Shown piece by piece: positions 1 to 7,881 of a stretch of 57,659 nt of DNA. The stretch's first letter is position 1. Each line of letters begins with the position of its first letter. The notes below the pieces were generated by a model. The model did no database searches. It was not told where the DNA came from and was given only the letters and a program-made list of their open reading frames with translations. Source of the DNA: an uncultured Rubrobacteraceae bacterium (GTDB lineage: Bacteria; Actinomycetota; Rubrobacteria; Rubrobacterales; Rubrobacteraceae); contig CADCVG010000116.1 of NCBI GenBank assembly GCA_902806075.1, forward strand, positions 1 through 57,659, in the 5' to 3' direction. A program made the translations under genes and the position numbers.

Positions 1-1
1 A

Positions 2-529
2 ACCCCCGCCCGCCAGGGCTCCGGGTTCGGTCTCACGAAGGTCGAGGAGCCTGAGGGACTGTTGGAGGCCGTCTACGAAGCATTCGGCTACGACGGAAAG
101 ATCCTGGTGGAGAAGTACGTGACCGGAGCGGAGATAACCGCCCCCATCCTCGAACCCGCCGGCGAGGGACCGCGAGTCCTCAACCTCGTCGAGGTGCGAC
201 CCCGCGCCGGCTCCTACGACTTCGAGGCCAAGTACACCCCTGGCGCCACCGACTTCGCTATCCCGGCCGAGGTCCCAACCGATGCCGCCGCCCGCGCAGA
301 AGAGACAGCGCTCGCCGCCTATCGCACCCTGGGCTGCTCCGGCTTCGGACGGGTAGATATGATCCTCGACGGCTACACTCCCTGGGTCCTCGACGCGAAC
401 ACCGTCCCCGGCTTCACCGAGACCTCCACGTTACCGCTGGCGGCGGAGGCTGCCGGCATGAGATTCGAAGAGCTCGTCGAGACCATCCTCGACGCCGCGC
501 TACAGGCAGAAGCCCCGGCGAAGCTGTAG
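2..529 (+). CDS. ddl: D-alanine--D-alanine ligase, C-terminal part (5' cut by window)
   Basis: Joins two D-alanines with ATP to make the dipeptide used in peptidoglycan precursors, in the cytoplasm. The open frame runs in from the left edge (frame starting at base 2), so the N-terminal domain is missing. What remains is the ATP-grasp C-terminal half: a glycine-rich piece near the start (ARQGSGFGLTKV, which corresponds to the GSS-GV-KV loop of the family), a central VEKYVTGAEIT strand, and the Mg-binding end with GRVDMILDG and VLDANTVPGFTETS, where the D, the N and the downstream TSTLP are typical of Ddl. The stop is at 527-529. An ATP-grasp ligase of another kind is possible, but the NTVPGFT...S signature is specific to Ddl. 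Confidence 0.9.
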   Translation, partial: TPARQGSGFGLTKVEEPEGLLEAVYEAFGYDGKILVEKYVTGAEITAPILEPAGEGPRVLNLVEVRPRAGSYDFEAKYTPGATDFAIPAEVPTDAAARAEETALAAYRTLGCSGFGRVDMILDGYTPWVLDANTVPGFTETSTLPLAAEAAGMRFEELVETILDAALQAEAPAKL

Positions 530-578
530 CCTCATAGCGGTCGGCGTCCCGACCGCAACGTCCCGCCGCAGTGACTCA

Positions 579-711
579 CAGCGGTGTTCGCAAGTATTGA
601 TCCTGGTTTGGGTTTGGGCTCTCTCTCACCGCATGGAAAGATTGGAGAATTCTAGCGATTCTCCCCGGCAGCCTCTTTAGCCAGCAGAATCAACCTTTAC
701 GAACACCGCTG
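579..711. mobile_element. MITE-like element, 133 bp, with inverted ends and TCA duplication
   Basis: The ends are inverted repeats: CAGCGGTGTTCG at 579-590 is repeated in reverse complement at 700-711, and the match continues imperfectly inward (about 23 of 28 positions). Both sides are flanked by TCA (576-578 and 712-714), as expected for a 3-bp target duplication. The middle holds a second small hairpin, GGAGAAT / ATTCTCC, around 645-665. No open frame fits inside. The right-hand TCA is also the complement of the TGA stop of the neighbouring phosphoesterase gene, so the element lies immediately after that stop. Three-base TNA duplications are known for some IS5-group elements, but the parent family is not established here. 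Confidence 0.6.
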
Positions 712-1878
712 TCAGGGCAGGTTTGACTCGCCCTCCGCACAGGCCCGCATGTCGAGGTGGTCGAGCACGGTGCCGTCGGGCTTTATCGCTTCGAGGATGA
801 GATGCTCGCCGGTTACGCGTACGAGCGTGGCGTGGTGGGCGGAGGCAGAGGCGGCCGTCCACGATCTCTTGCGAGCCTGGTAGAGGCGCTTGCCGCCGCC
901 TCCGGTGACGAGGTAGGTCACACCGTCCATAGGTAGGGTGCGCTCGTAGGCGTGGTCGTGGCCGCTGAAGACGAGGTGGACGTCGTGGCGGGAGAAGACG
1001 GGCGCGAGGTCGGCGCGAATCTCCTCGTCGCCACCGTGCCTGGAAGAGCTGTAGAGGGGCCTGTGCAGGTAGGCGAACCGCCAGGGTTTGCGCGTGGCGG
1101 AGAGGTCCTCCTCCAACCAGAGCCTCTGCTCCTCCCTGTCGCCCCCGTCGTCCTCGTGGTACAGCTCGCTGTCCAGCGCGACGAAGTGGGCGTCTCCCCA
1201 GTCAAAGGAGTAGTAGCGGGCGGTGCCTCGCGGGTTGTTTCGTGGCAGGTGGAAGTTCTTCAGGAAGGCGGCACCGTCGTCCTCTTGCACGTCGTGGTTG
1301 CCGAGGACCGGGAAGAGGGGCACCGCCCCTATGAGGCCGCGGTATGGAGCGAAGAACCGCTTGTCATAGTGCTTATCCTCACCGCTCGGGTAAACGACGT
1401 CGCCGGTATGCAGGATCAGATCTGGCTTCACCCGCTCTAACAGCCCGGCCACCGCCATCTGGTTCTTACCCCCGTTTCCGGTGTCCCCGATCACGGCGAA
1501 CGTGAAGGCGGCGCCGCTCTCGGGGGCGGTGCGGAAGCGACCCGTCGCCCCGCCATCCACCCTGTAATGGTAAGTCGAACCGGGGTTGAGGCCGTGCAGC
1601 GTCACCGCGTGGCGCCTGCTTACCAGATCCTCCGTCGCCGCCTTCCCGAGATCCGGCCCTTCTCCGTACTCCACGACGCCCCTGCCCGGCTCGTCGCCCA
1701 CCCAGGCAATCGTCGCCGAGCCGTTGGAGACATTCTGCACGTATGGAGCCCGCGGCGGCGGGACCGTCCTGCCGACGAGAGACATCCGGGCAGCCGAGAG
1801 CGCCGACCGGATGCCCGGCGCGACGCCCCGCAGCACCGCGGCGAGCCGGCCAAGCAAACGCCCCGAAACCAACCGCAA
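712..1878 (-). CDS. purple acid phosphatase-like metallophosphoesterase
   Basis: A calcineurin-like phosphoesterase with the layout of purple acid phosphatases. A fibronectin-like N-terminal domain (APYVQNVSNGSATIAWV through TYHYRVDG and GRFRTAPE) is followed by the catalytic domain. All metal-ligand blocks are visible in order: GDTG, GDVVYP, GNHD, a His in YLHRPLYS, and GHDHAYERT. These bind a dinuclear metal centre and hydrolyse phosphomonoesters. The frame is open upstream into trmFO, but the sequence there is low-complexity and is a shadow of trmFO. I place the start at a TTG at 1876-1878, just after the trmFO stop and with AGGA upstream. A TTG at 1870-1872 or the ATG at 1783-1785 are alternatives. 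A clear signal peptide is not visible, so its location is uncertain. The stop abuts the MITE-like element. Confidence 0.8.
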   Translation of the reverse strand: MRLVSGRLLGRLAAVLRGVAPGIRSALSAARMSLVGRTVPPPRAPYVQNVSNGSATIAWVGDEPGRGVVEYGEGPDLGKAATEDLVSRRHAVTLHGLNPGSTYHYRVDGGATGRFRTAPESGAAFTFAVIGDTGNGGKNQMAVAGLLERVKPDLILHTGDVVYPSGEDKHYDKRFFAPYRGLIGAVPLFPVLGNHDVQEDDGAAFLKNFHLPRNNPRGTARYYSFDWGDAHFVALDSELYHEDDGGDREEQRLWLEEDLSATRKPWRFAYLHRPLYSSSRHGGDEEIRADLAPVFSRHDVHLVFSGHDHAYERTLPMDGVTYLVTGGGGKRLYQARKRSWTAASASAHHATLVRVTGEHLILEAIKPDGTVLDHLDMRACAEGESNLP

Positions 1879-1888
1879 GACGAGAGTC

Positions 1889-3214
1889 CTAGCCGGCGAC
1901 CCCGACCTCCGCGCAGAGGAACCCGTCGAGCGTGTCGAGCGCTGTCCGCGCCTGCCGCTGCCTCCGCTCGGGCTTGGGGACCCTGCGTCCGTTCTCTTTC
2001 TTGGGTACGGCGGGGACGAGGCCCCAGTTGGAGTTAATTGGCTGGAGGGTGCCCTCTTTGGTGGTGATGTAGTGGGCCAGGGCACCCATCATCGTGCCGC
2101 GTGGCATCGTGATGGGCTCCTCGCCCTTCGCGATCCTCGCGGCGTTCGTCCCGGCGATGTGCCCCATCGCGGTGCTCTCGGTGTAGCCCTCCACACCGGT
2201 TAGCTGGCCAGCGAAGAAAAGGGGCTCGTCGCCAGTTCTTATCCGCATCGTGGCTTCGAGCATGCGGTTGGAGGGGAGGTAGGTGTTGCGGTGCATGACG
2301 CCCATGCGGGCGAAGTCCGCATTCCCGAGGCCGGGGATGGTCTTGAAGACGCGCTTCTGCTCGCCCCACTTCAGGCGCGTCTGGAAGCCGACCATGTTAA
2401 AGAGCAGGCCCTCGGCGTCGTCCTGCCTCAGCTGCACGACGGCGTAGGGCTCCTCGCCGGTCTTCGGGTCAGGCAGCCCGACCGGTTTCATCGGCCCGAA
2501 GCTTAAAGTCTCCGCGCCGCGGCGGGCTATGGTCTCCACGGGGAGGCAGCCCTCGAAGTACATGTCCTCCTCGAAGTTCTTTATGGGGGAGAGCTCCGCG
2601 GTCGCTAAAGCCTCGACGAAGGCGTAATACTGCTCCCTGCTCATCGGGCAGTTCAGGTAGGCCGCCTCGCCCTTACCGTAGCGGGAGGCGAGGTAGATGA
2701 TCTCCTCGTCCAGCGACTCGCGGTGGAGGATCGGGGAGGCCGCGTCGTAGAAGTAGAGCGTCTCGCCGGAGAGCTTCTCTATCTTCTCGACCAGAGCGTC
2801 GGAGGTCAGGGGGCCGGTGGCGATGATGGTCGGTCCCTCCGGTAGCTCCGTCGCCTCTCTGCGGACTACCTCTATGTTCGGGTGGGCGTACACGGTCTCG
2901 GTTACGGCCCGGGGGAAGTCCTCGCGGGCAACCCCCAGGGCTCCGCCTGCCGGGACCCTGTTGGCTTCGGCGCAGCGCAGGATCACGGACCCGAGACGCC
3001 TCAGCTCCTCCTTGAGAAGTCCCGAGGCCGTCTCAAGCGACGTGTTCCCGAGCGAGTTCGAGCAGACCAACTCGGCGAAAGAGTCGGTGCGGTGGGCCGG
3101 GGTTTCCTTCACCGGCCGCATCTCCCACAGCTCGACCGTACAGCCCGCCTCCGCCGCCTGCCAGGCCGCCTCGCTCCCGGCGAGGCCGCCTCCTATAACC
3201 GTAACGTCAGCCAT
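1889..3214 (-). CDS. trmFO: TrmFO, folate/FAD-dependent tRNA m5U54 methyltransferase
   Basis: Methylates U54 in the T-loop of tRNAs, taking the carbon from methylenetetrahydrofolate and electrons from FADH2. The protein opens with the dinucleotide-binding fold (VTVIGGGLAGSEAA), followed by the family signature VELWEMRPVKETPAHRTDSFAELVCSNS, which includes the conserved Cys. A second signature region, LNCPMSREQYYAFVEAL, and the C-terminal GYTESTAMGHIAGTNAAR FAD block follow. Length (about 441 aa) is normal. The frame extends four codons further to a TTG, but the ATG at 3212-3214 is preceded by GGATGGTGA and begins exactly at the expected MADVTVIGGG. TrmFO is found in Firmicutes, Thermus and a minority of Actinomycetota, which helps place the organism. 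Confidence 0.95.
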   Translation of the reverse strand: MADVTVIGGGLAGSEAAWQAAEAGCTVELWEMRPVKETPAHRTDSFAELVCSNSLGNTSLETASGLLKEELRRLGSVILRCAEANRVPAGGALGVAREDFPRAVTETVYAHPNIEVVRREATELPEGPTIIATGPLTSDALVEKIEKLSGETLYFYDAASPILHRESLDEEIIYLASRYGKGEAAYLNCPMSREQYYAFVEALATAELSPIKNFEEDMYFEGCLPVETIARRGAETLSFGPMKPVGLPDPKTGEEPYAVVQLRQDDAEGLLFNMVGFQTRLKWGEQKRVFKTIPGLGNADFARMGVMHRNTYLPSNRMLEATMRIRTGDEPLFFAGQLTGVEGYTESTAMGHIAGTNAARIAKGEEPITMPRGTMMGALAHYITTKEGTLQPINSNWGLVPAVPKKENGRRVPKPERRQRQARTALDTLDGFLCAEVGVAG

Positions 3215-3226
3215 TTCACCATCCAA

Positions 3227-3635
3227 AGAAGTTGTAAGAGTTTTAGTTCTACAGGCTTATTCTACGCGAGGCGAGCCGGTTATCGGTGATGAGACGGTAG
3301 CGGCCGGAGATCTAGAGAGGCAGAGTGTTCTACCTCCCTACGAAGCCACCTTCGGTTCGGGGTTGAATGAGCAGGAGAGATTACGACGAGGTTACGAGGA
3401 CACCCGCTGGACGATATAGGAGCGCGAGTTCGGCTCTCCGCGTCGTAGCGGCGGTGACTTCGCCGCCGCGGTCTCATCAAGTACCCGGTTCAATGCTAGT
3501 AGTGATCGTCGCCTACATGGTGCTCCAGATCCTCAGCACCATGCAGGACATCCTCTAACCGGTACGCCAAAAGCAGCACCTGTCGAACAATGCTGGCGGA
3601 GGCGTCCCGGAGGTGTAGTCCGGTGAGGCTGTATC
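3227..3635. other. intergenic region, no supported gene
   Basis: About 400 bases upstream of trmFO and downstream of the CoA-binding gene. It contains a GC-rich hairpin (GCGGCG with CGCCGC around 3449-3468) and an isolated 21-codon hydrophobic reading frame (3492-3558) that has no ribosome site. Overlapping longer frames here have no family-like sequence. The region probably carries the trmFO promoter, but I cannot point to a specific -35/-10 pair. Confidence 0.4.
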
Positions 3636-4028
3636 TTACTGCATCCCCTCGTGGGTCTTACGCATGCACCTGTTCTCTACGTAGGCAAGTCCCCCTTCTT
3701 CAGCGATCCGGCGTGCCTCCGAGCTCTCGATACCTTCCTGGAGCCATAGCGTTCTGGCCCCGGCCCGGACGGCGTCCTCGGCGATCTCGGGGGTCTTCTC
3801 GGAGGGGAGAAACACGTCTACCACGTCCACCTCCTCGGGGATCTGATCTACTGTGGCGTAGACGTGCTCTCCAAGCACTTCATCCTCTTTCGGGTTTACC
3901 GGGATCACGCGGTAGCCCTGCTCCTTCAGGTAACCGCCCACCTCGTTGCTGGCCTTCTCCGGATCGTTGGAGAGCCCAACGACCGCGACGGTCCTGGCCT
4001 CTCTGACGATGGTCTCGGGATCGGTCAC
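3636..4028 (-). CDS. CoA-binding domain protein (YccU-like)
   Basis: A 130-aa single-domain Rossmann protein of the CoA_binding_2 family. Visible hallmarks are the N-terminal TVAVVGLSNDPEKASNEVGGYLKEQGYRV (nucleotide-binding loop and following helix), VIPVNP, VDVVDVFLP, and ARTLWLQEGI with the C-terminal ENRCMRKTH. Members bind CoA or a related nucleotide; the cellular role is not well defined. The GTG start at 4026-4028 has a strong AAAGGAGGA six to seven bases upstream. It is a stand-alone gene, 108 bases from the glycolate operon end and on the same strand. Confidence 0.85.
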   Translation of the reverse strand: MTDPETIVREARTVAVVGLSNDPEKASNEVGGYLKEQGYRVIPVNPKEDEVLGEHVYATVDQIPEEVDVVDVFLPSEKTPEIAEDAVRAGARTLWLQEGIESSEARRIAEEGGLAYVENRCMRKTHEGMQ

Positions 4029-4136
4029 GACTCCTCCTTTCGGTACGCGTTTCCCTGTCGTTGTCTATAGTGAAGAGATACCCGAGAAATTCCAGGAGCA
4101 ATCGGCAGAGAGCCACCGCTGCGGGAGAGAACCTCC

Positions 4137-5048
4137 CTAAGCCGTCTCCGGCCCCCGAGCGAGCTCAAGGGTGTTCCGGGCCATCTTTATGGAAGCAGCA
4201 TCCACCATTTGCCCATCCACGCTTATGGAACCTGATCCCGCCGCGTTTGCCTCCTCGTAGGCACTCACCACTTTGTCAGCCCACTCTAGTTCCCGTTCTG
4301 TAGGCGAGAAGACCTCGTTGACGATCTCTACCTGGCCCGGATGGATGCACCACTTGCCGTCGAAGCCTAGAGAGCGGGCGACGAGGCAGCTCTTGCGCAG
4401 GCCCTCCTCGTCCCGATAATCGGCGACGGGGCCGTCTATAGCCCGCAGGTCCGCGGCGCGGGCGGCGACGACGATGCGGTGCATGGCGTAGTGAAAGCGG
4501 TGGCCGGGGTAGACCTCGTCCCACTCGTCCATCGTACCGATGCTCGTTTGCGGCATGCGAACGCTCGCGGCGTAGTCTCCGGGACCGAAGACGAGGGCTT
4601 CGAGGCGGTCAGTGGCGTGGGCTATTGCGTCGATGTTGGCGAGACCTTTTGCGGTCTCTATCTGGGCTTCGAGCTTTACCTTACCGGGCTCTAATCCGGC
4701 GTTTGTCTCGACGCTTTGGAGCAAGGTATCCAGCGTGTGCAGGTCTTCGGGGCGCTCTACTTTGGGGACCAGGATCAGGTCGAGCCCCTCCCCCGCCTCC
4801 TCGACGACCTCGATAATATCCCTGTACCAGTACGGCGTCTCCAGGGAGTTCATGCGGTAGAAGGTTGGCCCGCTCCAGTCGAGTTCGTTTATCGCCCGGA
4901 CGACGTTCTCCCGGGCCGCGGCCTTCTCGTTCGGGGCGACGGCGTCTTCGAGGTCGAGGAAGAAGAGGTCCGCCCCGGAGGACGGACCCCTCTCTACCAT
5001 CTTCCACTTCGAGGCCGGGACGGCCAGCACGGAGCGGGAGATTCTCAC
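4137..5048 (-). CDS. CitE/HpcH-family CoA lyase, probably malyl-CoA lyase or malate synthase type
   Basis: A 303-aa member of the HpcH/HpaI aldolase - citrate lyase beta family. Family marks are RSVLAVPASKWKMVE at the start, the metal-binding FLDLEDAVAPNEK, the substrate-binding RMNSLETPYW, EAQIETAKGL with the catalytic or metal Glu, FGPGDYAAS and the GFDGKWCIHPGQ block. Members with this pattern join or cleave glyoxylate and acetyl-CoA or propionyl-CoA (malyl-CoA lyase, CLYBL-type malate synthase). The GTG start overlaps the glcF stop by four bases (GTGA), so the enzyme is translationally coupled to glycolate oxidation, which supplies glyoxylate. That supports a glyoxylate-condensing role. 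Citrate lyase is unlikely because no CitF, CitD or CitG genes are nearby. Confidence 0.8.
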   Translation of the reverse strand: MRISRSVLAVPASKWKMVERGPSSGADLFFLDLEDAVAPNEKAAARENVVRAINELDWSGPTFYRMNSLETPYWYRDIIEVVEEAGEGLDLILVPKVERPEDLHTLDTLLQSVETNAGLEPGKVKLEAQIETAKGLANIDAIAHATDRLEALVFGPGDYAASVRMPQTSIGTMDEWDEVYPGHRFHYAMHRIVVAARAADLRAIDGPVADYRDEEGLRKSCLVARSLGFDGKWCIHPGQVEIVNEVFSPTERELEWADKVVSAYEEANAAGSGSISVDGQMVDAASIKMARNTLELARGPETA

Positions 5049-6586
5049 CCCTGCAAGCCCCTACCGTCCAGCAGGGTCTCAACCGGCTCGCCCCGGATCG
5101 AGGCGTCGAGGACCTCCGCCGGGTGGGCCATCGGTATCTCGCGGCCCATCTTCTTGAGGCTCGCCTGTATCTGGAGCATGCAGCCGGGGTTGGAGGTAAC
5201 GATCATCTGCGCGCCGGTCTTGAGGACGTTCTTCGCCTTGCGCTCGCCCAACTCCGCTGCGGGCTCGGGCTCGACCATGTTGTAGATGCCGGCCGATCCG
5301 CAGCAGACCTCGGCCTCGGTGATCTCCTTGACCTCCATCCCCGGTATCTGCTTGAGGGTCTTCCTCGGCTGCTGGCGGACCCCCTGCTGATGCGCCAGGT
5401 GGCAGGCGTCGTGGTAGGCCGCCGCTACCGGCAACGGGTGACGCTCAGCGACCGTCCCTATCTCCTGCAAGAACTCCGAGACGTCCTTGACCTTTGCAGA
5501 GAACCTCTTCGCCCTCTCGGCGTATTCGGGGTCGTCGCGAAGGAGGTACGCGTACTCCTTCATGGTCGAGCCACACCCGGCGGCGTTGACGATCACGTTG
5601 TCGAGATTCTCCCGCTCGAAGGTGTCTATGGTCTTGCGCGCGAAGTTTAGCGACTCCTCCTCGCGTCCGGCGTGGGTCGAGAGCGCGCCGCAGCAGCCCT
5701 GGCTCTTCGGCGCTACGACCTCGCAGCCCTCGGCGGCGAGTACGCGCACGGTGGCGGAGTTGACCTGGGAGAAGAAGACTTGCTGGACACACCCGGTGAG
5801 GACCCCGACCCGCCTGCGCCTCTCGCCGGTAGGCGAGGTGTGCTCGGGGATCTTCTCTTCCTTCTGAAGCTTTGGCATCAGGGCCTCCATCGCCCTCATC
5901 CGGGCGGGGAGACGGCTCATGACGCCGGCCTTCTTGAGCTTGTCACCGATCCCGAAGCGCTGGTAGAGGCGTAAAGGTCCGGCGGCGAGGCGCAGACGGC
6001 TCCGGTAGGGGAAGAGCTGGAAGATCATCTCGCGGAAAGCCTTGTCATCGGCCCTACGCTCGTAGCGCCGCTCGACCTGCGCCCGCGTGGCCTCGATGAG
6101 CTTGTCATACTGCACACCCGAGGGGCAGGCGGTCACGCAGGCCATGCACCCCAGGCACAGGTCCCAGTGACGGACCATCGTGTCGTTCATGGGCTCCTCG
6201 GTCAGGCCCTTGTTCATGAGGTAGATGCGTCCGCGCGGAGAGTCCATCTCCTCGCCGAAGAGGACGTAGGTCGGGCAGGTCGGCAGGCAGAAGCCGCAGT
6301 GGACGCAGTCGTCGATAAGGTCCTTCTCCGGCGGGTGATGGCTGTCGAAGGCCGGGAAAGTGTAGCTCCCGCTCTCGGGCCGGTCTTTTCCCATCGTGTG
6401 CTGGAGCGAGTCCGTCGTCGCCGCGAAGGTGCTCTGGCCGACGTCCTGCGGGTTCCCGGCGCCGATGGCCCCTGCCATCGCCTGCTCGCGCGTGGTACCC
6501 GACTGGTCGTCGCGCCTCTCCGCGGCGCTGGTCGCGTCGTAGCGGTTGCCCGACTGCCGGGGGTCCGGTCTGTCCTGCTCTGTCAC
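5045..6586 (-). CDS. glcF: glycolate oxidase iron-sulfur subunit GlcF
   Basis: Electron-transfer subunit of the membrane-associated glycolate oxidase complex. After about 85 residues of hydrophilic extension come two 4Fe-4S motifs, CVHCGFCLPTCPTY and CLGCMACVTACPSG, then two CCG domains (GCCGALSTHAG and VCCGSAGIYN) typical of heterodisulfide-reductase-like subunits. At 513 aa it is longer than usual GlcF because of the N-terminal Ser/Gln/Asp-rich segment. The GTG start has AGGAGG six bases upstream and shares its first G with the TAG stop of glcE (TAGTG), so the genes are coupled. D-lactate dehydrogenase iron-sulfur proteins are related, but the full DEF set favours glycolate. Confidence 0.9.
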   Translation of the reverse strand: MTEQDRPDPRQSGNRYDATSAAERRDDQSGTTREQAMAGAIGAGNPQDVGQSTFAATTDSLQHTMGKDRPESGSYTFPAFDSHHPPEKDLIDDCVHCGFCLPTCPTYVLFGEEMDSPRGRIYLMNKGLTEEPMNDTMVRHWDLCLGCMACVTACPSGVQYDKLIEATRAQVERRYERRADDKAFREMIFQLFPYRSRLRLAAGPLRLYQRFGIGDKLKKAGVMSRLPARMRAMEALMPKLQKEEKIPEHTSPTGERRRRVGVLTGCVQQVFFSQVNSATVRVLAAEGCEVVAPKSQGCCGALSTHAGREEESLNFARKTIDTFERENLDNVIVNAAGCGSTMKEYAYLLRDDPEYAERAKRFSAKVKDVSEFLQEIGTVAERHPLPVAAAYHDACHLAHQQGVRQQPRKTLKQIPGMEVKEITEAEVCCGSAGIYNMVEPEPAAELGERKAKNVLKTGAQMIVTSNPGCMLQIQASLKKMGREIPMAHPAEVLDASIRGEPVETLLDGRGLQG

Positions 6587-7866
6587 TAGATGCCTCCTAG
6601 AAAGCGGCCGGGGTTAAGAATGCCCCGGGGATCGAACTTCTCCTTTACGCGCCGCGTCAGGCCGAGGTAGTCTCCCGTCGGCCCCCACGCATCCAACCTC
6701 TTCTTTACCGGAACGGGGGCCTGGCGCACAACAACGCTCCCGCCCCTCCTAACCCAGATCTCGCGCAGCTCCTCGACGACCTGTGCCCGCGCCTCCTCAT
6801 CTCCCCCGGAGAGGGCGACGTAGGTGACGCCTGCTCCGGCGTGGCCGGTGATGCGGGGGATGACACCCCTGCGCTCCGCCGCCCCCAGAGCGGAGTCGAG
6901 GACGCCCGTAAGCTCCGCCGGGGGGTGCGCTATCTTTATGGCTACCTCATCGCCAGTACCGGGCGGCGTCAACGGCCCGAGGTGGTCCGCCTCCTCATCC
7001 GAGAGCGTCCGAACCTCGCCGAAGCCTTTCAACAAGTAAGATGCCGTCTCCACCTGCGCGTCCACGCCTTTCGAGATGCCCTCGATCAGGACGGTCAGAA
7101 GCCTCGCATCTTCGCTCCAGTGCAACTCCAGGGCGCTGGCGAAGACCTGAGAATGCATGAGCGCCTGGGCCGCCTGCCCGGCCGCCAGAGTGTCGTTCAG
7201 CTCGACCGCGACCGTCCGGGCCGCCTCGGGCCTCGGGTGCAGCCGGAAGTTGCACGTCGCCAAGACGCCCAAAGTACCGAGCGAGCCCGTGAAGAGCTTG
7301 CCGAGGTCGTAGCCGGCGACGTTCTTTACGACCTTGCCACCGGCCTTCGCCACCGTCCCGTCCGGGAGGACGACGGTGATCCCGATGATGAGATCCCGGA
7401 CGGTCCCGTACCGGTACCTTCTGGGACCGGAGGAGTTCGCAGAGACCACCCCCCCGACCGTCGCCCCCGCACCCTTCTCGGGCGGGTCTATGGCCAGCAT
7501 CTGGTCAGACCGGCCGAGCCGCTCCTGCAAGGCTTCCAGGTTAAGCCCGGCCTGGGCCCTCACCACCTGATCTCCAGGGACGTGCTCGATGACCTCGTTC
7601 ATGCGGGTCGTGGAGAGGATCAGGTCCAGCTCCCGCGGCGGGTTGCCCCAGCCCATCTTCGTCCCGCCGCCTCTGGGCGCAACCGTCAGGCCCTTGTCGG
7701 TTGCCAGCCTCATCAACCCGCTCGTCTCCTCGATAGAGCCGGGCTCGACGACGAAAGCGGGGGCAACACCGTCCACGGCGTCCTCGGGAGCGGCCTCGCG
7801 GGCGTACTCCTCGCCAACTATCTCTTGCAGGTCCTCCAGGGAGACGTTCTTCGTGCGTGTTTCCAT
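6586..7866 (-). CDS. glcE: glycolate oxidase FAD-binding subunit GlcE
   Basis: A 426-aa FAD-binding PCMH-type subunit of glycolate oxidase. The nucleotide-binding region is visible as FVVEPGSIEETSGLMRLA, PRGGGTKMGWGN, the central GATVGGVVSANSSGPRRYRYGTVRDLI and GKVVKNVAGYDLGKLFTGSLGTLGV. The C-terminus ends KEKFDPRGILNPGRF, the usual family ending. It follows glcD after a 15-base gap and overlaps glcF by one base. The ATG at 7864-7866 has AGGAGG about ten bases upstream. Confidence 0.92.
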   Translation of the reverse strand: METRTKNVSLEDLQEIVGEEYAREAAPEDAVDGVAPAFVVEPGSIEETSGLMRLATDKGLTVAPRGGGTKMGWGNPPRELDLILSTTRMNEVIEHVPGDQVVRAQAGLNLEALQERLGRSDQMLAIDPPEKGAGATVGGVVSANSSGPRRYRYGTVRDLIIGITVVLPDGTVAKAGGKVVKNVAGYDLGKLFTGSLGTLGVLATCNFRLHPRPEAARTVAVELNDTLAAGQAAQALMHSQVFASALELHWSEDARLLTVLIEGISKGVDAQVETASYLLKGFGEVRTLSDEEADHLGPLTPPGTGDEVAIKIAHPPAELTGVLDSALGAAERRGVIPRITGHAGAGVTYVALSGGDEEARAQVVEELREIWVRRGGSVVVRQAPVPVKKRLDAWGPTGDYLGLTRRVKEKFDPRGILNPGRFLGGI

Positions 7867-7881
7867 CGTCTTCGATGCCTC

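Noticed and set aside
3492-3558. 21-residue hydrophobic peptide frame (MLVVIVAYMVLQILS...)
   Set aside because: No ribosome site and no neighbour to support it; could arise by chance.
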